Source: Pseudomonadales bacterium (GTDB lineage Bacteria > Pseudomonadota > Gammaproteobacteria > Pseudomonadales > UBA7434). From it: 55,698 nucleotides of DNA. The stretch lies in contig JABDNS010000126.1 in NCBI GenBank assembly GCA_013043705.1, positions 1-55,698 on the forward strand, given 5' to 3'. The translations under genes were made by a program, and so were the position numbers. Of this stretch, positions 22,025 to 34,713 are shown one piece after another; positions within the stretch are counted from its first letter, which is position 1; every line of letters begins with the position of its first letter. The notes under the pieces were generated by a model. The model was not told where the DNA came from. It saw only the letters and a program-made list of their open reading frames with translations, and did no database searches.

Positions 22025-22510
22025 TTAGTCGCCGTGGTCATAGTATTCCGAATCGGTAATTTTCAGGTATAGCTCGCTGCTACTGGCAGACTCCAGAATA
22101 TCCTGCCGGTTGGATGGTTCGCTCAGTAGGCGAGCAATGGCGGCAAGAATGTCGAGGTGCTCTTCGGCGGAATCTTCAGGTACGATTAGCGCGCAAAGAA
22201 TGTTCGAAAGCTGGTGATCCCTGGCTTCAAAATCTACGCCCTCACGCAGCGTTATAAGTGCACACAACGGCTTTATACAATCGCCAACGCGGCAGTGCGG
22301 CAGCGCTATACCTTGCTCGAGTGCAGTGCTGCCGAGCTTTTCTCGCGCAATCAGCGCTTCCAGTATGCTGTCCTGGTCGAGCGCATCATCGGCTTCTGCA
22401 AGCACAGCGGCGCAAATTTCCAGCGCTTTTTTCTTGCTGCTTGCATCCTGGTTGAGCCTGATGCGGCCGGGAGATAGTGTCTCCCGTAATATGGTGGTCT
22501 GGTTATCCAA
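22025..22510 (-). CDS. ptsN: Nitrogen PTS EIIA protein PtsN
   Basis: 161 aa; ALPHCRVGDCIKPLCALITLREGVDF with the phospho-His. Confidence 0.95.
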   Translation of the reverse strand: MDNQTTILRETLSPGRIRLNQDASSKKKALEICAAVLAEADDALDQDSILEALIAREKLGSTALEQGIALPHCRVGDCIKPLCALITLREGVDFEARDHQLSNILCALIVPEDSAEEHLDILAAIARLLSEPSNRQDILESASSSELYLKITDSEYYDHGD

Positions 22511-22606
22511 TGCCTGGGCTTAGCTTGCTGGTTTGATTGGGTAGGCGAGCAGTATCGTAAGAAATGCGCGGCGCCGCAAGCGGCGCGCGCCAGGAAATTG
22601 CGGATT

Positions 22607-22942
22607 TTATTCCGGGTTTGCAGCTTCGATATCGGGTCTTTGATGGTTGCGTTTGGTTTTTCCCTGAATCTTTTCCTTGTGCTTGATGATTTGCCTGTCG
22701 AGCTTGTCGGCCAGGCCGTCAATCGCCGCGTACATATTCTCGTTTTCAGCATTTGCAAACAGGTCGGCACCTGATACATGCACGGAGGCTTCGGCTTTTT
22801 GCACCATTTTTTCGACGATCAAAGTGACATCGATATTTGTTATGTGGTCGAAATGCCGTTCGAGTTTGCCCATTTTACTGGTTACGTACTCGCGAAGCGG
22901 GTCGGTGACTTCTACGTGGTGACCACTGACGTTAATGCGCAT
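22607..22942 (-). CDS. hpf: Ribosome hibernation promoting factor (short type)
   Basis: MRINVSGHHVEVTDPLREYVTSKMGKLERHFDHITNIDVTL; CAGGAGTTG ribosome-binding site upstream. Confidence 0.95.
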   Translation of the reverse strand: MRINVSGHHVEVTDPLREYVTSKMGKLERHFDHITNIDVTLIVEKMVQKAEASVHVSGADLFANAENENMYAAIDGLADKLDRQIIKHKEKIQGKTKRNHQRPDIEAANPE

Positions 22943-23323
22943 ATGCAACTCCTGTTCTTGATGGTTTGTGCTGGTTTCGGGTTGAATCGATGCATGCGTC
23001 TTCGGCATGAAGCGCAGGCAACGCGTGCTATACCAGCCGTGGCGATTGCCACAGCGGAAGCGAAGTGGGTGAGGGTGCTTGGCTTTTTTGTTGGCTGCGC
23101 TGGCTGCGCTGGCAGCCTGGCTGGCAAATGGCTTGGCCGAGCCGAATGTGAAAAGAGTTTCGCGAAGTGAAGTAGCGAACGGGTCGTGCTGTTAAAATTG
23201 GCGATAGCGTGGCTGATAAAAAACTCCAGTTTGCGAGCCGAGTATATCACTATTCCGGCTTCGAATACCTTACCAAAATCGTAACGCATAAGCCTCTGTA
23301 AGCCAAGTTGTACCCTGAAAGCG

Positions 23324-24880
23324 CTAGGCGAGGTGCTTTCTTTCATTTGACGGTGGAATGGAAAGCGCCTCGCGATATTTTGCAATGGTGCGGCGAGCCA
23401 CCTTAATGCCCATGTCGTCAAGCAGCTGCGCAATCTTGTTATCGCTGAGCGGCTTTCTTGAGTTTTCGTTGGAAACCAGTTTCTTGATCATGGCGCGAAT
23501 CGCGGTCGAAGAGCACTCGCCGCCCTCTGCTGTTTGCAGGTGGCTGGAGAAAAAATACTTCAACTCAAAAATGCCGCGCGGCGTGTGCATATATTTTCTT
23601 GTGGTAACCCGGGATATTGTTGACTCATGCATTTCGACGTCACTTGCAATGTCGGCTAAAATTAGCGGTTTCATCATCTCTTCGCCCGCTTCAAGAAAGC
23701 CTTTTTGGTGTTCCACAATCTTGCTTGCAACCTTTAACAGGGTTTCATTTCGACTCAGCAGGCTTTTCAAAAACCAGCGCGCCTCTTGCAAGTTATCTTT
23801 CAGGAATGTGTTGTCGGTACCGTTGTCTGCGCGCTTGATCAGCGCGGCATACTGGTTGTTGATACGGATGCGTGGCGCGATGTCGGGGTTGAGTTCCACT
23901 ACCCATTTGCCTTTTTCTTTTTTCACATAAACATCGGGCACAATGTATTCGGCGGTATTTTCTTCGTAGGCTTCGCCGGGCCGCGGGTTAAGTGAGCGGA
24001 TCAGCTCAATAACTTTTTTCAAATCGGCTTCGCGCAGCTGCATGCGCCTGAGTAGTTGTGCGAAATCGCGAGTGGCCAGCAACGGTAGGTGTCTTGAGAT
24101 CAGTTTTGCCGCCTGTTCGTGCCAGGGCATGTCGGCGGGATATTGGGCCAGCTGAACCATCAGGCAGTCACGTAAATCCACGCTGGCCACGCCCATCGGG
24201 TCGAACTGCTGCAGTCGGTGCCTTACTGCTTCTATTTCGTCGAGTTCAATTTCCAGCCCGGGATCAAAGCTTTCCAGCAGCTCCTCGGGTGGAATAGACA
24301 GCAATCCGCTGGGCAGCAGGGCGTCGATAATGGTGATCGCGATGTGCCTGTCCTTGTCGCTCATGGGCGTGAGATTGAGTTGCCAGAGCAGGTGGTCGCT
24401 GAGTGATTCGCTGTGCCCCTCACGGTTTTCCAGGTCGGGCATTTCGTTAAAGCGTTGGTCGCTGCTGCCGGAATGTGTGGCAGGCGGCATATAAACGTCG
24501 TCTTCCCAGCGGGTGTCTACCGGCGAATCGTCGGGTATTACCCCCTCTTGCTGCCAGTCGTTGAGTTCCGGGTCGCCGTCGGACGAAGCGGCATCCGCAG
24601 CACTCGCGGAGGGCGCCTGATCAATATAGTCTTCGCCGTTGGGCTGCTGCGCTTCGCTATCTGGATTGCTGGTTTCGCCTGGCTCAGCGTCGTTTGGAGC
24701 GGTGCCTTCGTCTGTCGCTTCGCCCTCTTCGGCGAATTCGAGCATCGGGTTCGCTTCGAGTATCGACTGGATTTCCTGCTGCAAGTCCAATGTCGACAGC
24801 TGCAGCAGTTTAATCGCCTGCTGGAGCTGAGGCGTCATTGTCAACGATTGGCTGAGTTTGAGCTGTAGCGATTGCTTCAT
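23324..24880 (-). CDS. rpoN: RNA polymerase sigma-54 factor
   Basis: MKQSLQLKLSQSLTMTPQLQQAIKLLQLSTLDLQQEIQ; RpoN box VARRTIAKYREAL. Confidence 0.98.
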   Translation of the reverse strand: MKQSLQLKLSQSLTMTPQLQQAIKLLQLSTLDLQQEIQSILEANPMLEFAEEGEATDEGTAPNDAEPGETSNPDSEAQQPNGEDYIDQAPSASAADAASSDGDPELNDWQQEGVIPDDSPVDTRWEDDVYMPPATHSGSSDQRFNEMPDLENREGHSESLSDHLLWQLNLTPMSDKDRHIAITIIDALLPSGLLSIPPEELLESFDPGLEIELDEIEAVRHRLQQFDPMGVASVDLRDCLMVQLAQYPADMPWHEQAAKLISRHLPLLATRDFAQLLRRMQLREADLKKVIELIRSLNPRPGEAYEENTAEYIVPDVYVKKEKGKWVVELNPDIAPRIRINNQYAALIKRADNGTDNTFLKDNLQEARWFLKSLLSRNETLLKVASKIVEHQKGFLEAGEEMMKPLILADIASDVEMHESTISRVTTRKYMHTPRGIFELKYFFSSHLQTAEGGECSSTAIRAMIKKLVSNENSRKPLSDNKIAQLLDDMGIKVARRTIAKYREALSIPPSNERKHLA

Positions 24881-25127
24881 TCTGCAGCTATCGGGAAGTG
24901 GCTGGAATTCATGAATAAATTCAATGGATTAAGGGGCTTCTGCGGCAGGAAAAAGAGTGCCGCAACGCGTGTGTATAGGAAAAGTTTAGCGAGGGGCGCC
25001 TCAATACGCAAGAGTTATGCCAATTGTAATTTTCTTTGACATTTTAACGAACTAGCGCTACTGAATCGAGGAAGAACCCGGCTGCAGGTGGTAGGCCGGG
25101 TGAAGAATTGACCAGCTGTCGCGGCAT

Positions 25128-25865
25128 TCAAATATTGAATTCGTGTCCAAGGTAGATATCCCTGACCCGCTGGTTGGCGAGGATGCTTTGCGTATCGCCC
25201 TCGGCAATCACCTCGCCCTCGCCAACGATGTAGGCACGCTCGCACAGGTCGAGTGTGTCACGCACGTTATGGTCGGTTATTAACACGCCCAGCCCGCGAT
25301 CGCGGAGCTGGTAAACGATCGATTTGATGTCGTTGACCGAGATCGGGTCTACGCCGGCAAAGGGTTCGTCGAGCAAAATAAAATCCGGGTCGCTGGCCAA
25401 CGCGCGCGCAATTTCAACGCGGCGACGCTCGCCGCCGGACAGCGCCATACCCTGGCTGTCGCGGATGTGCTCAAGCCTGAACTCTTCCAGCAGCTCCTGC
25501 GCGCGCGCCAGCCTTGCTTTGCGCTTTAGCCCCGGCCGCGTTTCGAGGATTGCGAGAATGTTGTCGAACACGCTGAGCTTGCGAAATACCGATGCTTCCT
25601 GCGGCAGGTAACCGAGTCCGAGTCGCGCCCGCTTATGCATGGGCAGGTGGGTTAGGTTGTGTTCGCCATTTTCATTGCTCAACGTAATTTCACCGGCATC
25701 CGCAGGCACAATGCCGGCAATCATATAAAAGCAGGTCGTCTTGCCCGCACCATTCGGGCCGAGCAAGCCTATCACCTGGCCACTCTCTACCTGTAACGAT
25801 ACATCGGTGATGACCTGTCGCTTGCTGTAACTTTTTGCGAGCTTGTTGGCAACCAGTTTGCTCAC
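25128..25865 (-). CDS. lptB: LPS export ABC transporter ATPase LptB
   Basis: Walker [20 protein letters not shown]; signature [15 protein letters not shown]. Confidence 0.97.
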   Translation of the reverse strand: MSKLVANKLAKSYSKRQVITDVSLQVESGQVIGLLGPNGAGKTTCFYMIAGIVPADAGEITLSNENGEHNLTHLPMHKRARLGLGYLPQEASVFRKLSVFDNILAILETRPGLKRKARLARAQELLEEFRLEHIRDSQGMALSGGERRRVEIARALASDPDFILLDEPFAGVDPISVNDIKSIVYQLRDRGLGVLITDHNVRDTLDLCERAYIVGEGEVIAEGDTQSILANQRVRDIYLGHEFNI

Positions 25866-25916
25866 GGGCTAATTACCACCGGCGAGGCGATGCGGCGAAG
25901 CAGGTGGCGAACGAAA

Positions 25917-26510
25917 TCAAGGTTGTTGATCATCAAAAATTATTCCCGCGCCGGGTGTAATAACAGTTCGCACGCGGCTGCCATCAGCGCCGGCGTTTTC
26001 ATTGGCATTGGCTTTTACGCGCTTTTCTTCAATAAAATATTCAATCCGATCACCACTGACGCTAGAGCCCTGCTGAATTAGCGTTGCATCGCGCTGCAGA
26101 ATTATTTTACCTTCGTCCAGCAAGTATTCGATGCTCGACGCGCGCGCGGATGTTGTGTCGCTACTGCCTGGCGCGCTGTGGGTAAAAACCGCAGGGCTGC
26201 CGTCGGCGCTGATGGTGCCTACCACCCGGCTATCGTTTACGGTACGGCTAATAATTCTTACCAGGTCGGCGACAATAGACAGCGAGCCCTGCACAATGGC
26301 GACGTTACCCTTGTAAGTGGTTACGCCAAGCTTTTCGTCCTGTTCGGCGCTGTCGGCTTCTATTGAAATTGGCGCGCTGCTATCGAGCCGTACTCCGCTT
26401 GATTGCGCGTTGCTGTTTACGGCCAGCAGCAGCGCTAAACAGCCGCAAGCAATTTTTAGCGCCGCGCGCGAGACTGCTTGTTTGTGTTGGCCTGGGCGCA
26501 TTAGGTTCAC
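25917..26510 (-). CDS. lptA: LPS transport periplasmic protein LptA
   Basis: OstA-like: PISIEADSAEQDEKLGVTTYKGNVAIVQGSLSIVADLV; operon context. Confidence 0.93.
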   Translation of the reverse strand: MNLMRPGQHKQAVSRAALKIACGCLALLLAVNSNAQSSGVRLDSSAPISIEADSAEQDEKLGVTTYKGNVAIVQGSLSIVADLVRIISRTVNDSRVVGTISADGSPAVFTHSAPGSSDTTSARASSIEYLLDEGKIILQRDATLIQQGSSVSGDRIEYFIEEKRVKANANENAGADGSRVRTVITPGAGIIFDDQQP

Positions 26511-27187
26511 CTTGGTTGCACCACCGTTTTAACGTCAGACAAAAGCTGCCAGCGCTGGTCGGTAACATTGCCCTGCAAGCCTTTCGCCGAGCTTTTGTAA
26601 TTGGGGCCTTCCAACTCGACCTGCTCGCGCGTAAGCACCTGCTTGGATACCGGGTTGAGCATGAGTCGCTGCGTATGCAGCTTGCTGCGGTGTTGATGGT
26701 GGAGCAGGGTGACATCGCCGATCAATTCGGTGCGGCTGTTACTTGCATTACCAACCGCAGTTTTGGCTTCAACTTCAGCCACTAGCTCGCCCTCTGCGTA
26801 TAGTTTGAAGCGCGGTGCGGTGGTCCGCACCAGAAATTCACGGCTGTCGTCGGGTTCGCTGAAAAATAAATCACCTTCATCAAATAAGTCGTCGCTGTAG
26901 CTGTCACTGTCAGATTGTTGCTTCCTGAAGTACTCTGCGCGCTCGCTTTGGAAGTGATGATCGATCAGGCCCTGCTCATCGAACTTGATCGACTCGATGT
27001 CGGTCGCAACTTTTTCCGCGCTGCTGTTTTGGGCAAGGCTTTTGGGCTCTGGCGCTGCATTAGTAGTAAACAGCGGATTTTTCTGCACGCCAATATTGGC
27101 CACATATAAAGTGATAACGACCAGGCTTAATAAACCGGCAATAGCGTTTCTGTTGGTGAGCAATAGCAGCGGCGACTTTTTTTTCAT
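26507..27187 (-). CDS. lptC: LPS export protein LptC
   Basis: N-terminal TM, LptC-like fold region; between lptA and kdsC. Confidence 0.9.
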   Translation of the reverse strand: MKKKSPLLLLTNRNAIAGLLSLVVITLYVANIGVQKNPLFTTNAAPEPKSLAQNSSAEKVATDIESIKFDEQGLIDHHFQSERAEYFRKQQSDSDSYSDDLFDEGDLFFSEPDDSREFLVRTTAPRFKLYAEGELVAEVEAKTAVGNASNSRTELIGDVTLLHHQHRSKLHTQRLMLNPVSKQVLTREQVELEGPNYKSSAKGLQGNVTDQRWQLLSDVKTVVQPR

Positions 27188-27768
27188 GTTTGGCTTTGAA
27201 CGAATTTTTCAATGGCGGCGCTATACTGCCCCTGTGCTTGCAACAGCATATCAGCTACTTCACGCACTGCGCCTGCGCCGCCTTGCGCTTTGCAAACCCA
27301 ATCGGCGCGCTGTTTTACTTCGGCATGGGCATTGGCCACTGCGATACCAAGCGCACTATGTTGTATCGCGCCGATGTCGGGCAGGTCGTCACCCACGTAA
27401 GCGATTTGAGTGGCTGTGACTGCGGTTTTTGCCTGCAGTTCCAGCAGCGCGGCGCGCTTGTCTTCACGGCCTTGCACGAGGTGTGCAATCGATAGCTCGG
27501 CAGCGCGCTTTTCTACAATGCCAGAGTTTCGGCCGGTAATGATTGCGCAGTCGATTCCATTGTCGGCAAGTAACTTGATGCCCAGGCCATCGAGAATCGA
27601 GAAACGTTTAAGCGCTTCACCATCGTTGTTGAAATACAAACCGCCATCGGTGAGCACGCCGTCGACGTCTAGCACCAGCAAAGTGATGCCGCGTGCTTTT
27701 TCGATTAGCGCTTTCGGGTAGTCGTTTGACGCTTCCAACTTGGCTGCATCACGTGGCGTAGATGTCAT
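27184..27768 (-). CDS. kdsC: KDO-8-phosphate phosphatase KdsC
   Basis: ITLLVLDVDGVLTDGGLYFNNDGEALKRFSILDGLGIKLL. ORF extends to 27861; start placed at MTSTPRDAAK. Confidence 0.94.
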   Translation of the reverse strand: MTSTPRDAAKLEASNDYPKALIEKARGITLLVLDVDGVLTDGGLYFNNDGEALKRFSILDGLGIKLLADNGIDCAIITGRNSGIVEKRAAELSIAHLVQGREDKRAALLELQAKTAVTATQIAYVGDDLPDIGAIQHSALGIAVANAHAEVKQRADWVCKAQGGAGAVREVADMLLQAQGQYSAAIEKFVQSQT

Positions 27769-27793
27769 TGCTTGCAATTCCTCGTTTGCGCGA

Positions 27794-28750
27794 TCAGGCC
27801 AGGCCCGCGCGAATGAGGGCGTGCAGGTGCACAACGCCGCAGGGCTTGTTGCTATCGTCAACCACGACCAGGCTGGTAATGGTTTTATCCTGCATGATTT
27901 TCAGCGCTTCTGCGGCCAGGCGCTTGCTGGAAATGGTCTGGCCACCGCGGGTCATAACCTCACTAATTCTGGTGTTGTGTACATCCACACGCTGGTCGAC
28001 ACAGCGGCGCAAGTCACCATCGGTAAATAACCCGGCTAACTCGCCGCTCTCCAGGATAGTTGTCATACCAAGGCCTTTACTGGATATCTCAAGCAGCGCT
28101 TCGCCGAGCAGCGCATCCGGTGCAACGCTTGGAAAATCCTGCTGCATAACGTCGGACACTTTGAGTAGCAAGCGTTTTCCCAGGGTGCCGCCAGGGTGCG
28201 AAAAAGCAAAGTCTTCAGCGGTAAAACCGCGCGCCTCGAGTAGCGCCACGGCCAGCGCGTCGCCCATTACAAGCGTGGCACTGGTGCTGGATGTGGGTGC
28301 CAGGCCAAGTGGGCAGGCCTCCTCGGTAATGCTCACGTCCAGATTGACGTCGGCGGCTTTAGCCAACGCGGAGGCGGGATCACCGGTGAAGGTGATCAGC
28401 GGCGTACCAATGCGCTTGATCATAGGTAAAAGCGCAAGCAATTCGGCCGTGCTGCCCGAGCCGGAAATGGCAATCACGGCGTCATCGGCGGTGAGCATGC
28501 CAAGGTCGCCGTGGCTCGCTTCACCGGCATGCATAAAAAAGGCGGGGCTGCCGGTACTGGCCAGTGTGGCCGCTATCTTGTTGGCGATGTGGCCGGACTT
28601 GCCCACGCCTGTTACCACGATGCGGCCGCTGCGTTTTAGCAACAACTCGCAAGCGCGCGCAAATGCTTCGCCGACACGCGCTTCCAAAGCGGCAATTTCC
28701 TTTGCTTCTATGCGGATGGTTCGCCGCGCCGAGTCGATGAAGTGCTTCAC
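27794..28750 (-). CDS. kdsD: D-arabinose 5-phosphate isomerase KdsD
   Basis: SIS domain GRIVVTGVGKSGHIANKIAATLASTGSPAFFMHAGEASHGDLGM plus CBS pair. Confidence 0.96.
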   Translation of the reverse strand: MKHFIDSARRTIRIEAKEIAALEARVGEAFARACELLLKRSGRIVVTGVGKSGHIANKIAATLASTGSPAFFMHAGEASHGDLGMLTADDAVIAISGSGSTAELLALLPMIKRIGTPLITFTGDPASALAKAADVNLDVSITEEACPLGLAPTSSTSATLVMGDALAVALLEARGFTAEDFAFSHPGGTLGKRLLLKVSDVMQQDFPSVAPDALLGEALLEISSKGLGMTTILESGELAGLFTDGDLRRCVDQRVDVHNTRISEVMTRGGQTISSKRLAAEALKIMQDKTITSLVVVDDSNKPCGVVHLHALIRAGLA

Positions 28751-29742
28751 AATTTGCTACCGGTAAACAGGACGGCGTAATAGCCGATGTAGATCAATAG
28801 CAGCAGGCACGCCGCGGATCTGCCGATATAGCCTTTGCCGGCCTGGCCTCGGCTGGTTTTGAAGAAAATAAGCGCAAGCAAAATTAGCGTTAACGCCATC
28901 ATGGTGAGCGCGTCACGCGTAAACACTTGTGGATCCAGCGCAGTAGGCATAATGATCGCCGGAATGGCCATTACCAGTAGTATGTTCAGCACGTTGGAGC
29001 CAATGATATTGCCAACCGCCATTTCATGGTGGCCTTTCACGGCGCTGGCGATCGATGCCGCCAACTCTGGCAGGCTCGTGCCCAGCGCAACCACGGTCAG
29101 GCCAATGATCATTGGGCTTACGCCGAAGAAATTCGCCAGCGCGGTTGCTGCGCCAACCAGCAGGTCGGCACTGAGCAACAGAATCATTAGCCCGCCGCAA
29201 AGCCAGATAATAGATTTACCCAGTGGTAGGTCGGGAATTTCGTCCTCATCGACCGGATAAATATCTTCATCGCGCGCGACCTTGTGGTATTTGAGATCCA
29301 GCAGTAGCGCGAGCGGCAGCAGCGCGGCAACGCCGAGCAAGACCAGGCCCTCGGTTCGCGACAGTTGGTGGTCGAAAAGAATCCACGCCGCCAGCGCGGT
29401 GGCAATAACCAGCAAGGGCACTTCCAGCCGCATAAGCCAATGCGAAACGGGAAGTTTGGCCACCAGTGCGGTGGCCCCCAGCACCAGGCCGATATTGGCG
29501 ATATTAGAGCCTATTGCGTTGCCCACACCGAGGTCGGGCGCGCCTTCCAGCGCCGCGCTGCCAGCGACCAGGATCTCCGGCGCCGAGGTGCCAAACGCGA
29601 CTACGGTGAGACCGATGAGCCCGGGCGTCATACCCAGGTGCTTGGCTAGCGAAGCGCTGCCGCCAACGAAATAATGCGCGCTCCAGACCAGCCCGATTAG
29701 CCCGGCAAGAAAAATTAGCGAGGCGACCAGTTGTGGGCTCAT
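28747..29742 (-). CDS. yrbG: Calcium/sodium antiporter (YrbG family)
   Basis: Repeated GLTVVAFGTSAPE / GLTVVALGTSLPE motifs of Na/Ca exchangers. Confidence 0.92.
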   Translation of the reverse strand: MSPQLVASLIFLAGLIGLVWSAHYFVGGSASLAKHLGMTPGLIGLTVVAFGTSAPEILVAGSAALEGAPDLGVGNAIGSNIANIGLVLGATALVAKLPVSHWLMRLEVPLLVIATALAAWILFDHQLSRTEGLVLLGVAALLPLALLLDLKYHKVARDEDIYPVDEDEIPDLPLGKSIIWLCGGLMILLLSADLLVGAATALANFFGVSPMIIGLTVVALGTSLPELAASIASAVKGHHEMAVGNIIGSNVLNILLVMAIPAIIMPTALDPQVFTRDALTMMALTLILLALIFFKTSRGQAGKGYIGRSAACLLLLIYIGYYAVLFTGSKL

Positions 29743-30213
29743 GGCACTAACACCTTCGAGATCACCTGCGAGCCAGGCTGGGGCTGCAGCGCTGGTTTTT
29801 GCTTGCTTGAGCTTTTATTGAGCACGCTTTGTTCAATCTCGATGAAAGGTTTCGGGCCGGATCGCATTGTGACACGCTGTGTGCACGATTAAAAATTGGT
29901 ACTTATTTTTACCCTTTTTGGTAATTGATCCGCGTCGAAACGGGGTCTCTTCATGCACAATGCTTGATGCGTGTCAGTACTTGCCGGTATTCAGGTAACC
30001 ATTTGGTCCCGGTGCTGTCTATGCAGGGGGCGCATGCACCCAACGAGCGCGCGAATATAACCCAGCGCGGCTACTGGCTCAATTGATGGTGCTCGGTGCA
30101 AGCCTCGCGCAAAACATACGGGCGATGCTGGCTGGCATGTAGTGCGTAAACGCACTTGAAGTGGCCGGAACTGAGCTTGGATCCGCAGCGTTAAGGGTCA
30201 CAGAGGATGAACG

Positions 30214-30990
30214 ATGAAGCAGTTTCAACAGATAAGTAAAATTTTCAGCCAAACAATAGGTCGTGCGGCACGCCCGTTGCGAATGCTGGCCTCAATGGCC
30301 TGTGTTGCGCTGGCAGTTGCGGGTGCACCCGCCTGGGCGGCAGATGTCAAACTGGCCAGTGCCAATATTTCCGGCGCGGCCGACGCGGCGACTAGCGGCC
30401 TGCGCGATTCGCACCAGTTGGTAGAGAATTTCACGACTGACCTAATCTCTTTGATCGAAAAGGCACAGTCCTATGTCGACAAAGACGAGCCACGTTTTTA
30501 CGATGAGCTGGGTGTACTGCTGCAACGCTACGTCGATTTCGATTCCTTTTCTCGCGCAGTCATGGGCAAATACGCTAGCAGCAAAAGGCTGCAGAGTTTG
30601 CCGGCTGAAGATCGTGCCAAGCTCGAGACCCAGATGCAGCGTTTTAACGAGGTATTTACCGGCGCGCTAATCGGTACCTATGGTAAAGGCTTGCTGGTTT
30701 TCGAAGGCGAGCGCATTGAAGTGCTGGCGCCCAACCCGGAGGCGGGCAAGCACGCTGCAGCGGGTAAGGCGCGCATCAAGCAGTTGATTCATGGTGATCG
30801 GCCTGAGCCCTACGTAATTTATTATTCGCTGCGTCGCGGTGAAGACCAGCAATGGCGAATTCGCAATATGATTATCGAATCGTCCAATCTTGGGAAGATA
30901 TATCGTAACCAATTCGATAATGCCTACAAGGTTTATGAAGGCGATATCGATCGGGTTATCAAAAACTGGGTTGCGGGCGCGGAGTCCTAA
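30214..30990 (+). CDS. mlaC: MlaC/Ttg2D-family periplasmic phospholipid-binding protein
   Basis: Signal peptide; RYVDFDSFSRAVMGKYA, FNEVFTGALIGTYGKGLLVFEGERIEV, VIYYSLRRGEDQQWRIRNMIIESSNLGKIYRNQF. Confidence 0.88.
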   Translation: MKQFQQISKIFSQTIGRAARPLRMLASMACVALAVAGAPAWAADVKLASANISGAADAATSGLRDSHQLVENFTTDLISLIEKAQSYVDKDEPRFYDELGVLLQRYVDFDSFSRAVMGKYASSKRLQSLPAEDRAKLETQMQRFNEVFTGALIGTYGKGLLVFEGERIEVLAPNPEAGKHAAAGKARIKQLIHGDRPEPYVIYYSLRRGEDQQWRIRNMIIESSNLGKIYRNQFDNAYKVYEGDIDRVIKNWVAGAES

Positions 30991-31041
30991 CGCCAGGCTT
31001 AAAGCGAGCGCCACTGATTTTCTAAAGCCAAACGGAAAAAC

Positions 31042-32572
<1,531 letters not shown>

Positions 32573-32645
32573 CGGCAGCGCGCCGCAAATTTGCTAATAT
32601 GCCCGTTGGGCTGGCCGTCTGCGTTGCCCTTGCCGGAGAATTCGC

Positions 32646-33278
32646 TTGATAACCATCGCATTGACCAAGGGTCGCATCATGCGCGAAACCCTGCCGCTGC
32701 TGCGTGCTGCAGGAGTTGAGCCTGCCGAGGACATCGACAGCTCGCGCAAACTCAGTTTCGATAGCACGCGTGAAGGCGTGCGCTTGTTGGTGCTAAGGGG
32801 TGCCGACGTTATTACCTATTTGCGCCATGGTTCTGCCGACATTGGTGTGGTGGGTAAAGATATGCTGCTTGAAGACGGTGGCGAGGGGCTTTACGAGTTG
32901 GTCGACCTGGGCATCGCGCGTTGTCGCTTGATGACGGCCGGGCCTGCCAAGCAAAACAACATGAGTTCGCGACGCCGCCGGGTGGCCACCAAGTACACCG
33001 GCATCGCCAGGGCCTGGTACGCCAGCCAGGGCGTGCAGGCCGATGTAATAAAGCTGTATGGCGGCATGGAGCTAGCGCCGGTAATGGATCTTGCCGATGA
33101 AATTGTCGATATCGTTGATTCTGGCAAAACGCTGGTAGCCAACGGGCTCGAGCCGCGTGAGTGCATCGCCGATATCAGTTCGCGGCTGGTTGCCAATAAG
33201 GCCTCGCTAAAAGTAAAGCACGCCGACCTGATGCCACTGGTCGACGCAATTGCTGCTGCGCTAGTCGAGCAAGATTGA
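32646..33278 (+). CDS. hisG: ATP phosphoribosyltransferase (short form)
   Basis: [19 protein letters not shown]...; [32 protein letters not shown]. Confidence 0.96.
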   Translation: MITIALTKGRIMRETLPLLRAAGVEPAEDIDSSRKLSFDSTREGVRLLVLRGADVITYLRHGSADIGVVGKDMLLEDGGEGLYELVDLGIARCRLMTAGPAKQNNMSSRRRRVATKYTGIARAWYASQGVQADVIKLYGGMELAPVMDLADEIVDIVDSGKTLVANGLEPRECIADISSRLVANKASLKVKHADLMPLVDAIAAALVEQD

Positions 33279-33291
33279 TGAGCGCGATAGT

Positions 33292-34677
33292 ATGAAAAAG
33301 CCAGGCGTTGCGCCCCAGTCCATAGCGCCCGTAAGCATAGACAGGCTTGATGCCAGCAGCGCCGGTTTTGATCGGCAGCTGGCGGAGCTAATAGCCTGGT
33401 CCTCGGTTGCCGACCCGGCCTTGGAGCAATCTGTGCGTGACATACTCCAAGCGGTGCGCTCGCGCGGCGATGCTGCATTGCTGGAATACACCCAGCGATT
33501 CGATGCGCATCCAGCTGGGGACGTTAATGCTTTGGTGGTCGATAGCGCGCAAATGCGCGATGCCTTTGACGGCCTTGATTCGTCGTTGCGCGATGCGCTG
33601 CAGGTCGCCGCCGCGCGCATCGAGGATTTCCACCAGCGCCAGCGCCAGGAATCCTGGCAGTACCGCGATGACAGCGGCGTTTTGTTGGGCCAGCACGTTA
33701 CTGCGCTGCAGCGTGTGGGTATTTATGTGCCCGGTGGTAAAGCGGCGTACCCTTCCAGCGTGCTGATGAATGCCATTCCCGCCACCGTGGCTGGCGTGGA
33801 AGAAATTATTATGGTCTCGCCCGCGCCGAAGGGTGAAGTTAACAAGGTTGTGTTGGCTGCGGCATGCCTGGCCGGCGTGCAACGCTTTTACACCATTGGC
33901 GGCGCACAAGCGGTTGCCGCGCTGGCCTACGGTACCGGGAGCGTGCCCCGGGTGGATAAAATTGTTGGCCCGGGTAATCGCTTTGTCGCGGCGGCTAAAA
34001 AAATGGTGTTTGGCGATGTAGGCCTGGATATGGTCGCAGGCCCGTCTGAAATTCTGGTGGTCTGCGATGGTAAAACCGACCCGGACTGGATCGCGATGGA
34101 TATGTTTTCGCAGGCCGAGCATGACGAGCTGGCGCAAGCCATTCTGGTTTGCCCGGATTCGAGCTATTTCGAACGCGTGCAAGCCAGCATCGATCGTCTG
34201 TTGCCCACTATGGAGCGACGCGACATTATTGCCGCGTCGCTAGCCAATCGCGCCGCGTTTATTAAAGTTGCCGATCTTGAGCAGGCCTTGGAGGTGGTGA
34301 ATCGCATTGCACCAGAGCATCTGGAATTATCGATCGACAATGCCGCCGACGCGTTGGCGCGGGTAAAACACGCCGGAGCAATTTTTCTTGGCAGGTACAC
34401 GCCAGAAGCGTTCGGCGATTATTGCGCAGGGCCCAACCACGTTCTACCTACATCTACTACCGCGCGTTTTGCTTCGCCGCTGGGCGTATACGATTTTCAA
34501 AAGCGCAGCTCGATAATTTCCTGCGATGCGAGCAGCGCGGCGCGATTAGCGCCGTTGGCCTCTACGCTGGCGCGTGCCGAGTCCTTAACCGCGCACGCGC
34601 GTTCGGCAGAACAGCGCGGAGAGCAGCGAGACGAAGCGGGCGATTCAATCGACACTGGTGCGCCCGATAAATCCTGA
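33292..34677 (+). CDS. hisD: Histidinol dehydrogenase
   Basis: [28 protein letters not shown]...[10 protein letters not shown]...[24 protein letters not shown]. Confidence 0.97.
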   Translation: MKKPGVAPQSIAPVSIDRLDASSAGFDRQLAELIAWSSVADPALEQSVRDILQAVRSRGDAALLEYTQRFDAHPAGDVNALVVDSAQMRDAFDGLDSSLRDALQVAAARIEDFHQRQRQESWQYRDDSGVLLGQHVTALQRVGIYVPGGKAAYPSSVLMNAIPATVAGVEEIIMVSPAPKGEVNKVVLAAACLAGVQRFYTIGGAQAVAALAYGTGSVPRVDKIVGPGNRFVAAAKKMVFGDVGLDMVAGPSEILVVCDGKTDPDWIAMDMFSQAEHDELAQAILVCPDSSYFERVQASIDRLLPTMERRDIIAASLANRAAFIKVADLEQALEVVNRIAPEHLELSIDNAADALARVKHAGAIFLGRYTPEAFGDYCAGPNHVLPTSTTARFASPLGVYDFQKRSSIISCDASSAARLAPLASTLARAESLTAHARSAEQRGEQRDEAGDSIDTGAPDKS

Positions 34678-34713
34678 AGGTAGCAGTCTAATGTTTATTC
34701 CTAAGGTGCGGCT

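Noticed and set aside
22778-23170. 130-aa + strand ORF over hpf and the hpf-rpoN spacer
   Set aside because: Antisense to hpf; remaining part is the ggctgcgctggctgcgctgg low-complexity stretch.
27762-28766. 334-aa + strand ORF covering kdsD
   Set aside because: Antisense shadow of a confident kdsD; Ser/Ala/Arg-rich composition with no recognisable domain, as expected from GC-biased codon usage.
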